Below, piece after piece: positions 7,832 to 14,857 of a stretch of DNA of 17,473 nucleotides. The position numbers and the translations under genes were made by a program. The notes under the pieces are model-generated. The model ran no database searches, had not been told where the DNA came from, and was given only the letters and a program-made list of their open reading frames with translations. Position 1 is the first letter of the stretch. Every line of letters begins with the position of its first letter. The stretch is from positions 1-17,473 of the forward strand of contig JBARBI010000255.1 of assembly GCA_049792875.1 (NCBI GenBank). Reading direction: 5' to 3'. The DNA is from Sulfotelmatobacter sp049792875 (GTDB lineage: Bacteria > Acidobacteriota > Terriglobia > Terriglobales > Acidobacteriaceae).

Positions 7832-9877
7832 TTGGCGAAAACAGGCTGGACATTCTGCTTCGTTTTCATTCTCTCTCTTCCTATTCTTGCGACTGAACCG
7901 CCGTCGCCTCCTGCACACGGAGTCCGCATGGAGCAGGCGTGGATCCCCATGAAAGACGGTGTACGCCTCGCCGCGACTCTTTACATGCCGGATGGCGCAA
8001 AACCGGGAGAAAAGTTCCCTGCCCTGCTCGAATACCTGCCATATCGCAAAGACGATGGCACGGCCGCGAGTGATTATCCCAAGCATGCGTGGTTCGCGCG
8101 GCGTGGCTACGTGAGCGTCCGCGTTGACATTCGCGGGTTTGGCGCAAGCGAAGGTGTTCCGCCGGAGCGCGAGTATTCCGAACAGGAGCAAGTGGACGGA
8201 GAGCAGGTCATTGCGTGGCTCGCGCGTCAACCCTGGTCTAACGGCAATGTCGGCATGTTCGGTATTTCGTGGGGCGGGTTCACGGCAATGCAGATGGCGA
8301 TGCGGCATCCGCCAGCCTTGAAGGCGATTCTGGCGGCGCACGCTACCGCGGAGTTGTTTCACGACGACGTTCACTATGTCGACGGCATGGCACACGTTGA
8401 CGAATTTGAATTGAACATGGATATGGCGCAAGGCTGGGTGGGCGCGCCGGATTATTCGCTCGATGAAAAAGTGCTGGGGCCGCGCTTCGATTCGCCGCCG
8501 TGGTCGCTGCTCTATTTGAAACATCAGCATGATGGTCCCTTCTGGCGCGAGCGGGTGCGGGCACTCAGCGAAGTCACGATACCAACCTTTCTCATTGGCG
8601 GAATGCAGGACGGTTATCGCGATAATGTGCCCGACATGCTGATGAAGTCCACAGCGCCGATCAAGGCGATTGTGGGCCCGTGGAATCACTCCTTTCCCAA
8701 CGATGCGGACTTCGGGCCGCGAGTGGAATGGCGCGATCAGGCCGTGCGCTGGTTCGACTACTGGCTCAAGGGACGTGACACTGGAGTTCAGCACGATCCA
8801 CGGCTCGTGATCTACATGCAGCATTGGCATCCACCGGATCCAAGTCTGCAGAGCGTGCCGGGAGAGTGGCGGCGCGAAGATGTCTGGCCGCCCAAGGACG
8901 CGGCCGATTCCACCTTCTTCTTGCAGGGGAACCACACCCTGGACGGTTCTGCTGCGGTGCAAGCTACGCATCAATTGAAATATGTCCCGACCGTCGGCGT
9001 GGAGGCAGGCTTTTGGTGGGGAGAATTATTGAGCGATCCTCGGCCGGTAGATGCGTTCAGTCTTGTGTATGATTCCGCGCCGCTGGAACATGCGATGGCG
9101 ATCCTGGGTCGCCCGCACGCGTTGCTGCGAGCATCGGCGAACGCGCCGCTCGCGGATTGGTTCGCACGGCTTTCCGACGTGGCTCCCGACGGGACCGTCA
9201 CTCAGATCACCGGCGCGGGATTGAATGGGGCGCAGCGGGAATCGATGACCGAGCCACGTGACCTGGAGCCGGATAAGGTTTATCCGCTGGACATCGAGAT
9301 GCACCTGACGTCGTGGGTGTTTCCCCAGGGCCATCGCATTCGGGTAGCAATTTCTAACTCGCTGTGGCCGATGGTGCTGCCGACGCCGTTTGCGATGACG
9401 ACGTCACTTGAATTAGGTGGCGGTGATGGATCGAGACTAGTCCTGCCGGTGGTTCCCGTGCACGGAGCTGCTGCGCCGGAATTCTCGTCTCCTCAGCCGT
9501 CCGAGGGCCGAACTGACATTAAGAATGAAGGATTCCCCTGGCCCGGCGAATGGACGGTGGAACGCGATGAAGCCCGACAAAAGACGACTGTGCACTGGAA
9601 AGGCAAGGATGGATACACGTATCCGTGGGGCACGGAGAACGATTTCGAGAATCTCACTTACGAAGGCGACGACGCACACCCGGAAACCTGCTCAGTGCGG
9701 GGCGAAGCCGAAAGCATTTTCGCGTTGAAGGGCCGCACGCTGGTGTGGCGGGGACATCTTGAGGTCACGACCGATCAGAAGAACTTCTATTACAAGTACA
9801 CGCGAGAGTTGCTGAAAGACGGACAGATGATCAAGTCCAAGACCTGGCAAGAGACGATTCCGCGCGATCATCAATAG
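7832..9877 (+). CDS. Secreted CocE/NonD-family hydrolase (X-Pro dipeptidyl-peptidase S15 type)
   Basis: The 681-aa product is an alpha/beta-hydrolase of the CocE/PepX group, which cleave esters, acylated antibiotics or X-Pro peptides. A TTG start with GGAG at 7822-7825 gives a signal peptide (FCFVFILSLPILATEPP), so the enzyme is probably exported; the next ATG (7928) would remove it. The nucleophile is S146 in GISWGG, with D260 (GGMQDGY) and H286 (GPWNHSF) completing a canonical triad. The oxyanion/N-terminal block (LEYLPYRKDD) is typical. The middle part (about 330-560) corresponds to the PepX_C jelly-roll. About 110 further residues (571-681) extend past the length of Rhodococcus CocE (574 aa). 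The substrate cannot be read from sequence. Confidence 0.9.
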   Translation: MAKTGWTFCFVFILSLPILATEPPSPPAHGVRMEQAWIPMKDGVRLAATLYMPDGAKPGEKFPALLEYLPYRKDDGTAASDYPKHAWFARRGYVSVRVDIRGFGASEGVPPEREYSEQEQVDGEQVIAWLARQPWSNGNVGMFGISWGGFTAMQMAMRHPPALKAILAAHATAELFHDDVHYVDGMAHVDEFELNMDMAQGWVGAPDYSLDEKVLGPRFDSPPWSLLYLKHQHDGPFWRERVRALSEVTIPTFLIGGMQDGYRDNVPDMLMKSTAPIKAIVGPWNHSFPNDADFGPRVEWRDQAVRWFDYWLKGRDTGVQHDPRLVIYMQHWHPPDPSLQSVPGEWRREDVWPPKDAADSTFFLQGNHTLDGSAAVQATHQLKYVPTVGVEAGFWWGELLSDPRPVDAFSLVYDSAPLEHAMAILGRPHALLRASANAPLADWFARLSDVAPDGTVTQITGAGLNGAQRESMTEPRDLEPDKVYPLDIEMHLTSWVFPQGHRIRVAISNSLWPMVLPTPFAMTTSLELGGGDGSRLVLPVVPVHGAAAPEFSSPQPSEGRTDIKNEGFPWPGEWTVERDEARQKTTVHWKGKDGYTYPWGTENDFENLTYEGDDAHPETCSVRGEAESIFALKGRTLVWRGHLEVTTDQKNFYYKYTRELLKDGQMIKSKTWQETIPRDHQ

Positions 9878-9932
9878 TCGCCGCCGAGGCGAGGAACTTG
9901 CCGGGACAACGCGAGACGAAGCAAGCTACGTG

Positions 9933-9950
9933 TCTACGGAGAGAAGTAGA
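9933..9950. terminator. Weak hairpin between convergent genes
   Basis: TCTAC (9933-9937) and GTAGA (9946-9950) can form a short stem between the ends of the convergent hydrolase and Rieske genes. There is no T-run, so a terminator role is only a possibility. Confidence 0.2.
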
Positions 9951-9954
9951 TGTC

Positions 9955-11085
9955 TCAATCGGCCGCCGCGATCGCTGGCGCGTGACGCCCCTTCAGATCG
10001 GCGGCGAGCAACTGGTGGAACAATTGCTCCCCGGCCTCCCGCCGTACGGATAGCCGGCCAGCGCCATAAGCGCGCGACTTCAGGCCGCGTTGTACATCTT
10101 CGCAAATGCCGAGATCCTCGTGTTGCACACGGTTGCCGACGTTCACCGACTCAGTGTTGTACGCGCGCCGCGCATCGCTCACGTCGCTGAAGTAAAACTC
10201 AAAGATCACGGTGCAATGATCGGCATCCACCGGGACGACGTAGTTCGTGTCCATGTATCCCTCGTAGCAATTGATCATGAGGTTGGGGTATTGCCAGAAA
10301 TACCAGGCGCGGTCGCCTTTGCGGGTGGCGCCGGTCGAGGCGTCTTCCTCGGAAGCGACCATCGGGCTCGACTGCAGGCAATAGCGATCCTCATTCTCGA
10401 TAGTGTACTGCCTGTAATCGAGCACGGAACTCAGCCCTTTGTGCAGGTGGGGCACGTGATATCCACCGTCGAGATAATTGTCGACGAAGACCTTCCAGTT
10501 GCAATGGATGTCGTAAGTCCTGCGGTCGAAGTGGTGCAACTTGCTGACGCCAAGCGGCGCTACACGTTTCACCAGGCCACCGAGAAATTCCTGCAGCGGC
10601 ACGGCTTGGGGGTCGAGGTTAACAAACACGAAACACTCCCAGGTTTCGACGCGGACGGGCACAAGACCGTTCTCGGCGCGATCAAAGTTCTGGACGCCCT
10701 CGAACTCCGGCATGCCTTTGAGCGATCCGTCCAGACCATATCTCCAGCCATGGTAAGGACATTGCAACATCGCAGTCTGGCCGCAGGACTGGGTCACGAC
10801 GGCGGCGGCGTGGTGGCGACATACGTTGTAGAAGGCGCGCAGCGCGCCATCGCTTCCGCGTACGACGACGATAGGCTCTCCGGCAAGCCGCGTGGCAACG
10901 AACTCTCCTGGCCTCTGCAACTGATCGGTGCGGGCCACAAGTTGCCAGGTCTTGCCGAATACGTTAAACCGTTCCAACTCGGCGATCCGGGGATCGACGT
11001 ACCAGGGCGCTGGGATGGTCGAAGCCTCCGAGAGTGGGGAACGGTCGTTATAAATGGAGAGAATCTGCTCAATGGACGCTGGCAT
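9955..11085 (-). CDS. Rieske non-heme iron oxygenase, choline monooxygenase/betaine demethylase-like
   Basis: The 376-aa product is an oxygenase alpha subunit. The Rieske [2Fe-2S] site is C89-R-H91 and C109-P-Y-H112. The mononuclear iron site lies in the CNWKVFVDNYLDGGYHVP stretch (D206, H210, then H215), with a third acidic ligand likely in VQHEDLGICED (D324 or D330). The motifs NWKV..DNYLDGGYHVP and CEDVQRGL...AYGAGR closely resemble plant choline monooxygenase, and also bacterial glycine betaine and carnitine oxygenases. The reaction is therefore probably N-demethylation or hydroxylation of a quaternary amine. It needs a flavin/ferredoxin reductase, which is not encoded here. It lies 74 bases downstream of the TetR gene in the same direction and opposite the demethylation operon. 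The ATG start lacks a strong Shine-Dalgarno sequence. Confidence 0.9.
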   Translation of the reverse strand: MPASIEQILSIYNDRSPLSEASTIPAPWYVDPRIAELERFNVFGKTWQLVARTDQLQRPGEFVATRLAGEPIVVVRGSDGALRAFYNVCRHHAAAVVTQSCGQTAMLQCPYHGWRYGLDGSLKGMPEFEGVQNFDRAENGLVPVRVETWECFVFVNLDPQAVPLQEFLGGLVKRVAPLGVSKLHHFDRRTYDIHCNWKVFVDNYLDGGYHVPHLHKGLSSVLDYRQYTIENEDRYCLQSSPMVASEEDASTGATRKGDRAWYFWQYPNLMINCYEGYMDTNYVVPVDADHCTVIFEFYFSDVSDARRAYNTESVNVGNRVQHEDLGICEDVQRGLKSRAYGAGRLSVRREAGEQLFHQLLAADLKGRHAPAIAAAD

Positions 11086-11119
11086 ATTTATGTTCTCGAA
11101 GGAATGGCACGAATTCGGA

Positions 11120-11147
11120 AATTTATCCTACCGCATTGCGAAAACAA
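11120..11147 (-). promoter_or_regulatory. Weak candidate promoter for the Rieske gene
   Basis: On the minus strand TTGTTT (complement of 11142-11147) and TAAATT (complement of 11120-11125) are separated by 16 bases in the 74-base gap between tetR and the oxygenase gene. Transcription would start about 28 bases before the ATG. The match to sigma-70 consensus is only moderate, and read-through from tetR is an alternative. Confidence 0.28.
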
Positions 11148-11159
11148 TCGCTTCTGAAT

Positions 11160-11897
11160 CTACCGCCGATGATTCCCTCGGGCCTGCGAGCGGGTGCTGG
11201 GCGCTGGATTTGCCGCCGGGGAGCCAATCGCCCGCTGCAACACGTCCAGAAACTGCTGGATTCTGGCTTCCTTCTTTTCGGCCAATTCCCCCTGACGACG
11301 AAACAAACCCGGATCGAGTTCGGCGGTGAGCAGTGCGTCCTGGAAACGCTCCATCATCCAATCGAGGATCGAAACAATCATCTCGATGTCCATGTCTTTG
11401 CGCAGTTCGCGGCGCTCCAATCCGAAACGGACAAAGGCCACGGTACCATAGGGATCTTCGGCGATGAGAAAGCGGTTAATCTCGCGCTTCAGCACGAAGT
11501 CGGTGCCGTAATTGCCGAGCAGAGAAATGCGATAAGGGATCCAGTCCTCGTGCACCAAGTGTTCGGTGCGCACCAGCCAGTAGCGCAGCACTTCGAAAAA
11601 GCCAGCGGCGCGGATGTCGGCAGGGGCATCCAGATACTTGGCAAACGAACGGACCGATCGCTTATAAACCTCGAAGAACAGCCCATCCTTGCTGCCAAAG
11701 TGCTGAAAGATGGAACCCTTGGCGATCCCGAGCGCCACGGCGATATCGCCGACCCGGGCCGCGTGATAACCATGCTCGGCAAAATGTTGGGTCGCGGCCT
11801 CGATAATGCGGCCCCGTTTGACCTCCGAGCGGGGCCGGGCCGGGGCCTGACGTTGATAGTGCGGTGGGGCGACGCGATTGCTGGCAATTCCGGGCAT
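11160..11897 (-). CDS. TetR-family transcriptional regulator
   Basis: The 245-aa product has an N-terminal TetR helix-turn-helix at about residues 27-75 (IIEAATQHFAEHGYHAARVG, then GIAKGSIFQHFGSKDGLF), which binds a palindromic operator and releases it on ligand binding. The helical C-terminal ligand domain is not specific enough to identify the inducer. The N-terminal 24 residues before the HTH are Arg/Pro-rich. It is transcribed divergently from the flavoprotein/BHMT operon and in line with the Rieske oxygenase, so it is the natural local regulator of both. A 13-base palindrome lies only 5 bases upstream of its start codon, compatible with autoregulation. Confidence 0.92.
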   Translation of the reverse strand: MPGIASNRVAPPHYQRQAPARPRSEVKRGRIIEAATQHFAEHGYHAARVGDIAVALGIAKGSIFQHFGSKDGLFFEVYKRSVRSFAKYLDAPADIRAAGFFEVLRYWLVRTEHLVHEDWIPYRISLLGNYGTDFVLKREINRFLIAEDPYGTVAFVRFGLERRELRKDMDIEMIVSILDWMMERFQDALLTAELDPGLFRRQGELAEKKEARIQQFLDVLQRAIGSPAANPAPSTRSQARGNHRR

Positions 11898-11901
11898 AGA
11901 A

Positions 11902-11914
11902 TGACTCTAAGTCA
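11902..11914. promoter_or_regulatory. Candidate TetR operator palindrome
   Basis: TGACT-CTA-AGTCA is a perfect two-fold symmetric 13-mer located between the divergent tetR and flavoprotein genes. Symmetric TGAC/GTCA half-sites are common among TetR-family operators. It overlaps the tetR ribosome binding region, so occupation should at least block tetR. Confidence 0.5.
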
Positions 11915-11987
11915 CGATAGGATACAGGGGGGCTTCGTCGATTTCAACTTCAATTTTGCTGCTATTTGCGATAGTGTAATTCGATTC

Positions 11988-11991
11988 AGGA
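11988..11991 (+). promoter_or_regulatory. AGGA ribosome binding site suggesting a GTG start at 12000
   Basis: AGGA ends eight bases before GTG 12000, a normal spacing. The ATG at 11991 overlaps this element and has no Shine-Dalgarno sequence of its own, so translation of the flavoprotein may really start at 12000, three codons further in. Confidence 0.4.
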
Positions 11992-13646
11992 TGCTCTTCG
12001 TGACTTTCAGTCAATCCACGCCAAATGGTGCCCGGTCGATTTACGACGCCATTGTGATCGGCGCCGGTCACAACGGGCTGACGGCGGCAGCCTATCTTGC
12101 GCGCGCTGGTTTGTCGACGCTCGTGCTGGAACGCCGGGAGATTGTCGGGGGATGCTGTGTCACGGAGGAAATCGCTCCCGGTTGCCGGGTCTCGACGACC
12201 TCTTATATCGCCAGCATGCTCCGTCCCGAAGTGATCTCGGAATTACAGCTGGCGAGTCACGGGCTGCGCATGATTCCTTGCGATCCGGCGATCCAGGTTC
12301 CCTTCCCCGACGGCCATGTGGTGCCGTGGTGGGTGGACCGCGAACGGGCCCGCCAAGAATTTTCCAGGATTTCCGCAAAAGATGCAGCGCGCTTTGTGCA
12401 AGTCGACGATCAGCTGAAAAAACTGGCACGATATTTGCAGCCGTTCTTCATGGAGCCTCCGCCGGAGGTCGACACTTCCACCCTGAAGGGCTGGGGCGAT
12501 TTGTTCCGGGTCGGCAAACGGTTTCGCGGCATTTCCAGTGCTGAGATCTCGCAACTTGTGTCGTTCCTCACCGGTAGCCTCGGGGAGTTTCTCGATCATA
12601 ACTACGAATCCGAGAAGATGAAAACCATGTTTCTGGCCAATAACGTCTATGGCAAACATGGCGGCCCGTACCAGCCGGGCACCTCAATTGGACTGCTCTT
12701 TCATCTGCTGAGCGGTGGAGAGCACGAACTGCAAGGCTTTTACGGACACGTGATGGGAGGCATGGGATCGATCACGCAAGCGCTGGCTGCGGCGGGAACG
12801 AAACTCGGAGTGGAGATTCGCACCTCGGCATCGGTGGCGCGCATCGAGGTGCGAAATGGCCGGGCGCGCAGCGTTGTGCTGGAGGACGGAACGGAATTTC
12901 GGGCCCGCATGGTTCTTTCCAATGCCGATCCGAAACGGACGTTCCTGAAGATGTTGGACTCGAAAGAACTGCCGGGTGACTTCGTATCCGCGGTACGCGG
13001 AATCAAGATGCAAGGTCCATGCGCAAAAGTGAACATGGTCCTGTCCGAGGAGCCGCGATTCACGGGGACTGCGGCACAGGCGACGCCGCTCGAGCGCACG
13101 TTCTACACCCTCGTTCCATCGCTTGAATTCGCGGAGCGATGCTACGACATTGCCAAGTTCGGGGAGATTCCAGAGGAATTGTGGGTCGATTGCGTGGTGT
13201 CGTCGAATGCAGATGATTCGCTGGCTCCCCCGGGGAAGCACATACTCACTTGCTTTGTGCAATACGTGCCCTACCATTTGCGGAATGGCGATTGGGACGA
13301 GAAGCGCGATCTGCTAGGGGATCGCGTCGTCAGGAAGATCGCCGAATACGCACCGAATGTTCCTGGCGCGATCGAGGCGCGACAGGTTCTGACTCCGCTC
13401 GATCTGGAGCGCACCTACGGTTTGACCGAGGGAAACATCTTTCACGGCGATCTACGGTTGGAGCAACTCTTCTTCATGCGGCCGGTGCCTGGCTGGGCGC
13501 AGTATCGGACTCCGGTTACGGGACTCTATTTGTGCGGGGCAGGCGCTCATCCCGGAGGCGGCGTCACGGGAGCGCCGGGGCGCAACGCCGCCCATCAGGC
13601 GTTGCGTGACTGGAAGACGAGACGATTGCAGGAGGCGGCCGCGTGA
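11991..13646 (+). CDS. PYROXD2/phytoene-desaturase-like FAD-dependent oxidoreductase
   Basis: The 551-aa product has an N-terminal dinucleotide-binding motif GAGHNG (24-29) followed by ERREIVGG, and a C-terminal FAD-binding signature (LYLCGAGAHPGGGVTGAPGR, about residues 510-530). This is the COG1233-type layout of phytoene desaturases and of PYROXD2-like proteins. The absence of carotenoid genes and the presence of amine-demethylation genes argue against carotenoid work. The start is ATG 11991 or GTG 12000; the frame stays open far upstream but that part is antisense to tetR. It overlaps the next gene by four bases (GTGA), indicating tight coupling with the DAO-family flavoprotein. Its substrate is unknown; oxidation of an N-methylated or cyclic amine is a guess from context. 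Confidence 0.86.
   Translation: MLFVTFSQSTPNGARSIYDAIVIGAGHNGLTAAAYLARAGLSTLVLERREIVGGCCVTEEIAPGCRVSTTSYIASMLRPEVISELQLASHGLRMIPCDPAIQVPFPDGHVVPWWVDRERARQEFSRISAKDAARFVQVDDQLKKLARYLQPFFMEPPPEVDTSTLKGWGDLFRVGKRFRGISSAEISQLVSFLTGSLGEFLDHNYESEKMKTMFLANNVYGKHGGPYQPGTSIGLLFHLLSGGEHELQGFYGHVMGGMGSITQALAAAGTKLGVEIRTSASVARIEVRNGRARSVVLEDGTEFRARMVLSNADPKRTFLKMLDSKELPGDFVSAVRGIKMQGPCAKVNMVLSEEPRFTGTAAQATPLERTFYTLVPSLEFAERCYDIAKFGEIPEELWVDCVVSSNADDSLAPPGKHILTCFVQYVPYHLRNGDWDEKRDLLGDRVVRKIAEYAPNVPGAIEARQVLTPLDLERTYGLTEGNIFHGDLRLEQLFFMRPVPGWAQYRTPVTGLYLCGAGAHPGGGVTGAPGRNAAHQALRDWKTRRLQEAAA
12424..12439 (+). promoter_or_regulatory. Perfect sigma-54 consensus inside the flavoprotein gene
   Basis: TGGCAC-GATAT-TTGCA matches the -24/-12 sigma-54 consensus at every specified base, on the sense strand about 430 bases into the gene. 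It encodes the ordinary residues LARYLQ, so it may be fortuitous, but intragenic sigma-54 sites are known in other bacteria and an NtrC-type activator lies in this window. Confidence 0.35.
13630..13635 (+). promoter_or_regulatory. Ribosome binding site for the GTG-started DAO gene
   Basis: AGGAGG lies seven bases before GTG 13643, within the last codons of the upstream flavoprotein. It fixes the GTG start and the four-base GTGA overlap with the upstream stop codon. Confidence 0.7.
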
Positions 13647-14839
13647 GTTCTGCCATCGGGCATTCAAGTTCACTGCCGAAGACTGCCGACATCGTTATCC
13701 TCGGTGCGGGCGTGATGGGAGCATCGATCGCGTTTCATCTCGCCAAGCGGGGAGCAGAAAAGATTGTTGTGATCGACAAAGATCACGTGGGCCGCGGAGG
13801 CAGCGGGCGTTCGTCTGCGCTGGTTCGAATGCACTATAGCTTCCCGCCTGAAGTGCAACTGGCGTTGATAAGCCTGCGCATGTTTCAGGCCTGGCAGGAT
13901 GTTGTTGGCCAACCCGGGGACTTTCGCAAGACTGGATTCGTGCGTATCGTTCACCCCAATGAAATCCTCCGCCTCAAGCAGAATGTTGAGATGCAACGCA
14001 CGCTGGGAGCAAGGGTCGAACTCATCGGGAAGGACGACCTCCAGAAACTGGAACCTGACTGGAACGTGGATGAAGTGGAGTTGGCTGCTTACGAGCCGGA
14101 TTCAGGATACGGGGACGGCGCGGGCGTCGCTGGAGACTTCCTCGGCGCTGCTCGCGACCTGGGTACAACTTATCTTTCGCGCACGCGCTCAACTGCGTTT
14201 GTCGTCGAGGCCGGACACGTTCGCGGGGTGGTTACGGACCAGGGAACTATCTCGTCTCCAACGGTGATTTCCGCGACCGGGCCTTGGACGCGGCCGCTGT
14301 TTGAGCAAGCGGGGTGCGATCTCCCGATCGAATGCGAATATCACCAAGTCGCAATTCTTCGAAACACTCCGGACATGAAAGGCGGGGGGTGCGCCTGCAT
14401 TGACTCGGTGACGGCAACTTATTTCCGCTCGGACGCGCACGATAAGTTCCTGGTGGGCGATTTTTACGGCAAGCGGCCTGTTGATCCAGATGATTTTCCC
14501 CAGCGTGCTTCCGACGATTCATTGGAAGAAATCATCGAACGTGCATGCCGCCGCGTTCCGAAACTCGCGCGGGCGGAGGTCATGCGCGGGGTCACCGGCG
14601 TCTATGACATGACGCCAGATTCGCGACCCCTGCTGGGAGAGATGTGCGGAATCAGCGGGCTCTATGTGTGTGCTGGATTCTCCGGCATGGGATTTAAGAT
14701 CTCCCCCGCGATCGGGCTGGTGATGAGTGAACTTGTGATTGACGGAAAAGCCACATCCGTAGACATCAGCGCTTTCAGGCCGAATCGATTTGCAGATAAG
14801 CAGCCGATCAAGGCTGAATACGAATACGTAGACGACTAA
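13643..14839 (+). CDS. DAO-family FAD oxidoreductase (sarcosine/dimethylglycine oxidase-like)
   Basis: The 398-aa product is a D-amino-acid-oxidase-fold flavoprotein. It has GAGVMG (21-26) after a short N-terminal tail, VIDKDHVGRGGSGRSSALVR after the first helix (a typical sarcosine-oxidase beta region), a central SATGPWT, and a C-terminal CAGFSGMGFKISPAIG. Such enzymes oxidise N-methyl groups of sarcosine or dimethylglycine to formaldehyde or methylene-folate. Its length matches single-domain enzymes and sarcosine oxidase beta subunits; the folate-binding GcvT-like domain of dimethylglycine dehydrogenase (over 800 aa) is absent. It overlaps the upstream flavoprotein and precedes BHMT by 18 bases, so it plausibly removes methyl groups from the dimethylglycine that BHMT would produce. 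The exact substrate is not fixed by sequence. Confidence 0.9.
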   Translation: MSSAIGHSSSLPKTADIVILGAGVMGASIAFHLAKRGAEKIVVIDKDHVGRGGSGRSSALVRMHYSFPPEVQLALISLRMFQAWQDVVGQPGDFRKTGFVRIVHPNEILRLKQNVEMQRTLGARVELIGKDDLQKLEPDWNVDEVELAAYEPDSGYGDGAGVAGDFLGAARDLGTTYLSRTRSTAFVVEAGHVRGVVTDQGTISSPTVISATGPWTRPLFEQAGCDLPIECEYHQVAILRNTPDMKGGGCACIDSVTATYFRSDAHDKFLVGDFYGKRPVDPDDFPQRASDDSLEEIIERACRRVPKLARAEVMRGVTGVYDMTPDSRPLLGEMCGISGLYVCAGFSGMGFKISPAIGLVMSELVIDGKATSVDISAFRPNRFADKQPIKAEYEYVDD

Positions 14840-14857
14840 CCATTCTCAGGAGCAAGC

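Noticed and set aside
7766..8974. Long minus-strand open frame of 402 codons
   Set aside because: It is antisense to the CocE-type hydrolase, which has a signal peptide and an intact catalytic triad. The antisense frame is a by-product of G+C-rich codons.
10090..11157. Plus-strand open frame of 355 codons
   Set aside because: It is antisense to the Rieske oxygenase, whose cluster ligands and iron ligands are all present on the minus strand.
11034..11990. Upstream extension of the PYROXD2-like reading frame by 319 codons
   Set aside because: It runs antisense through the complete tetR gene, encodes low-quality sequence and lies outside the flavoprotein fold; the GAGHNG motif appears soon after 11991.
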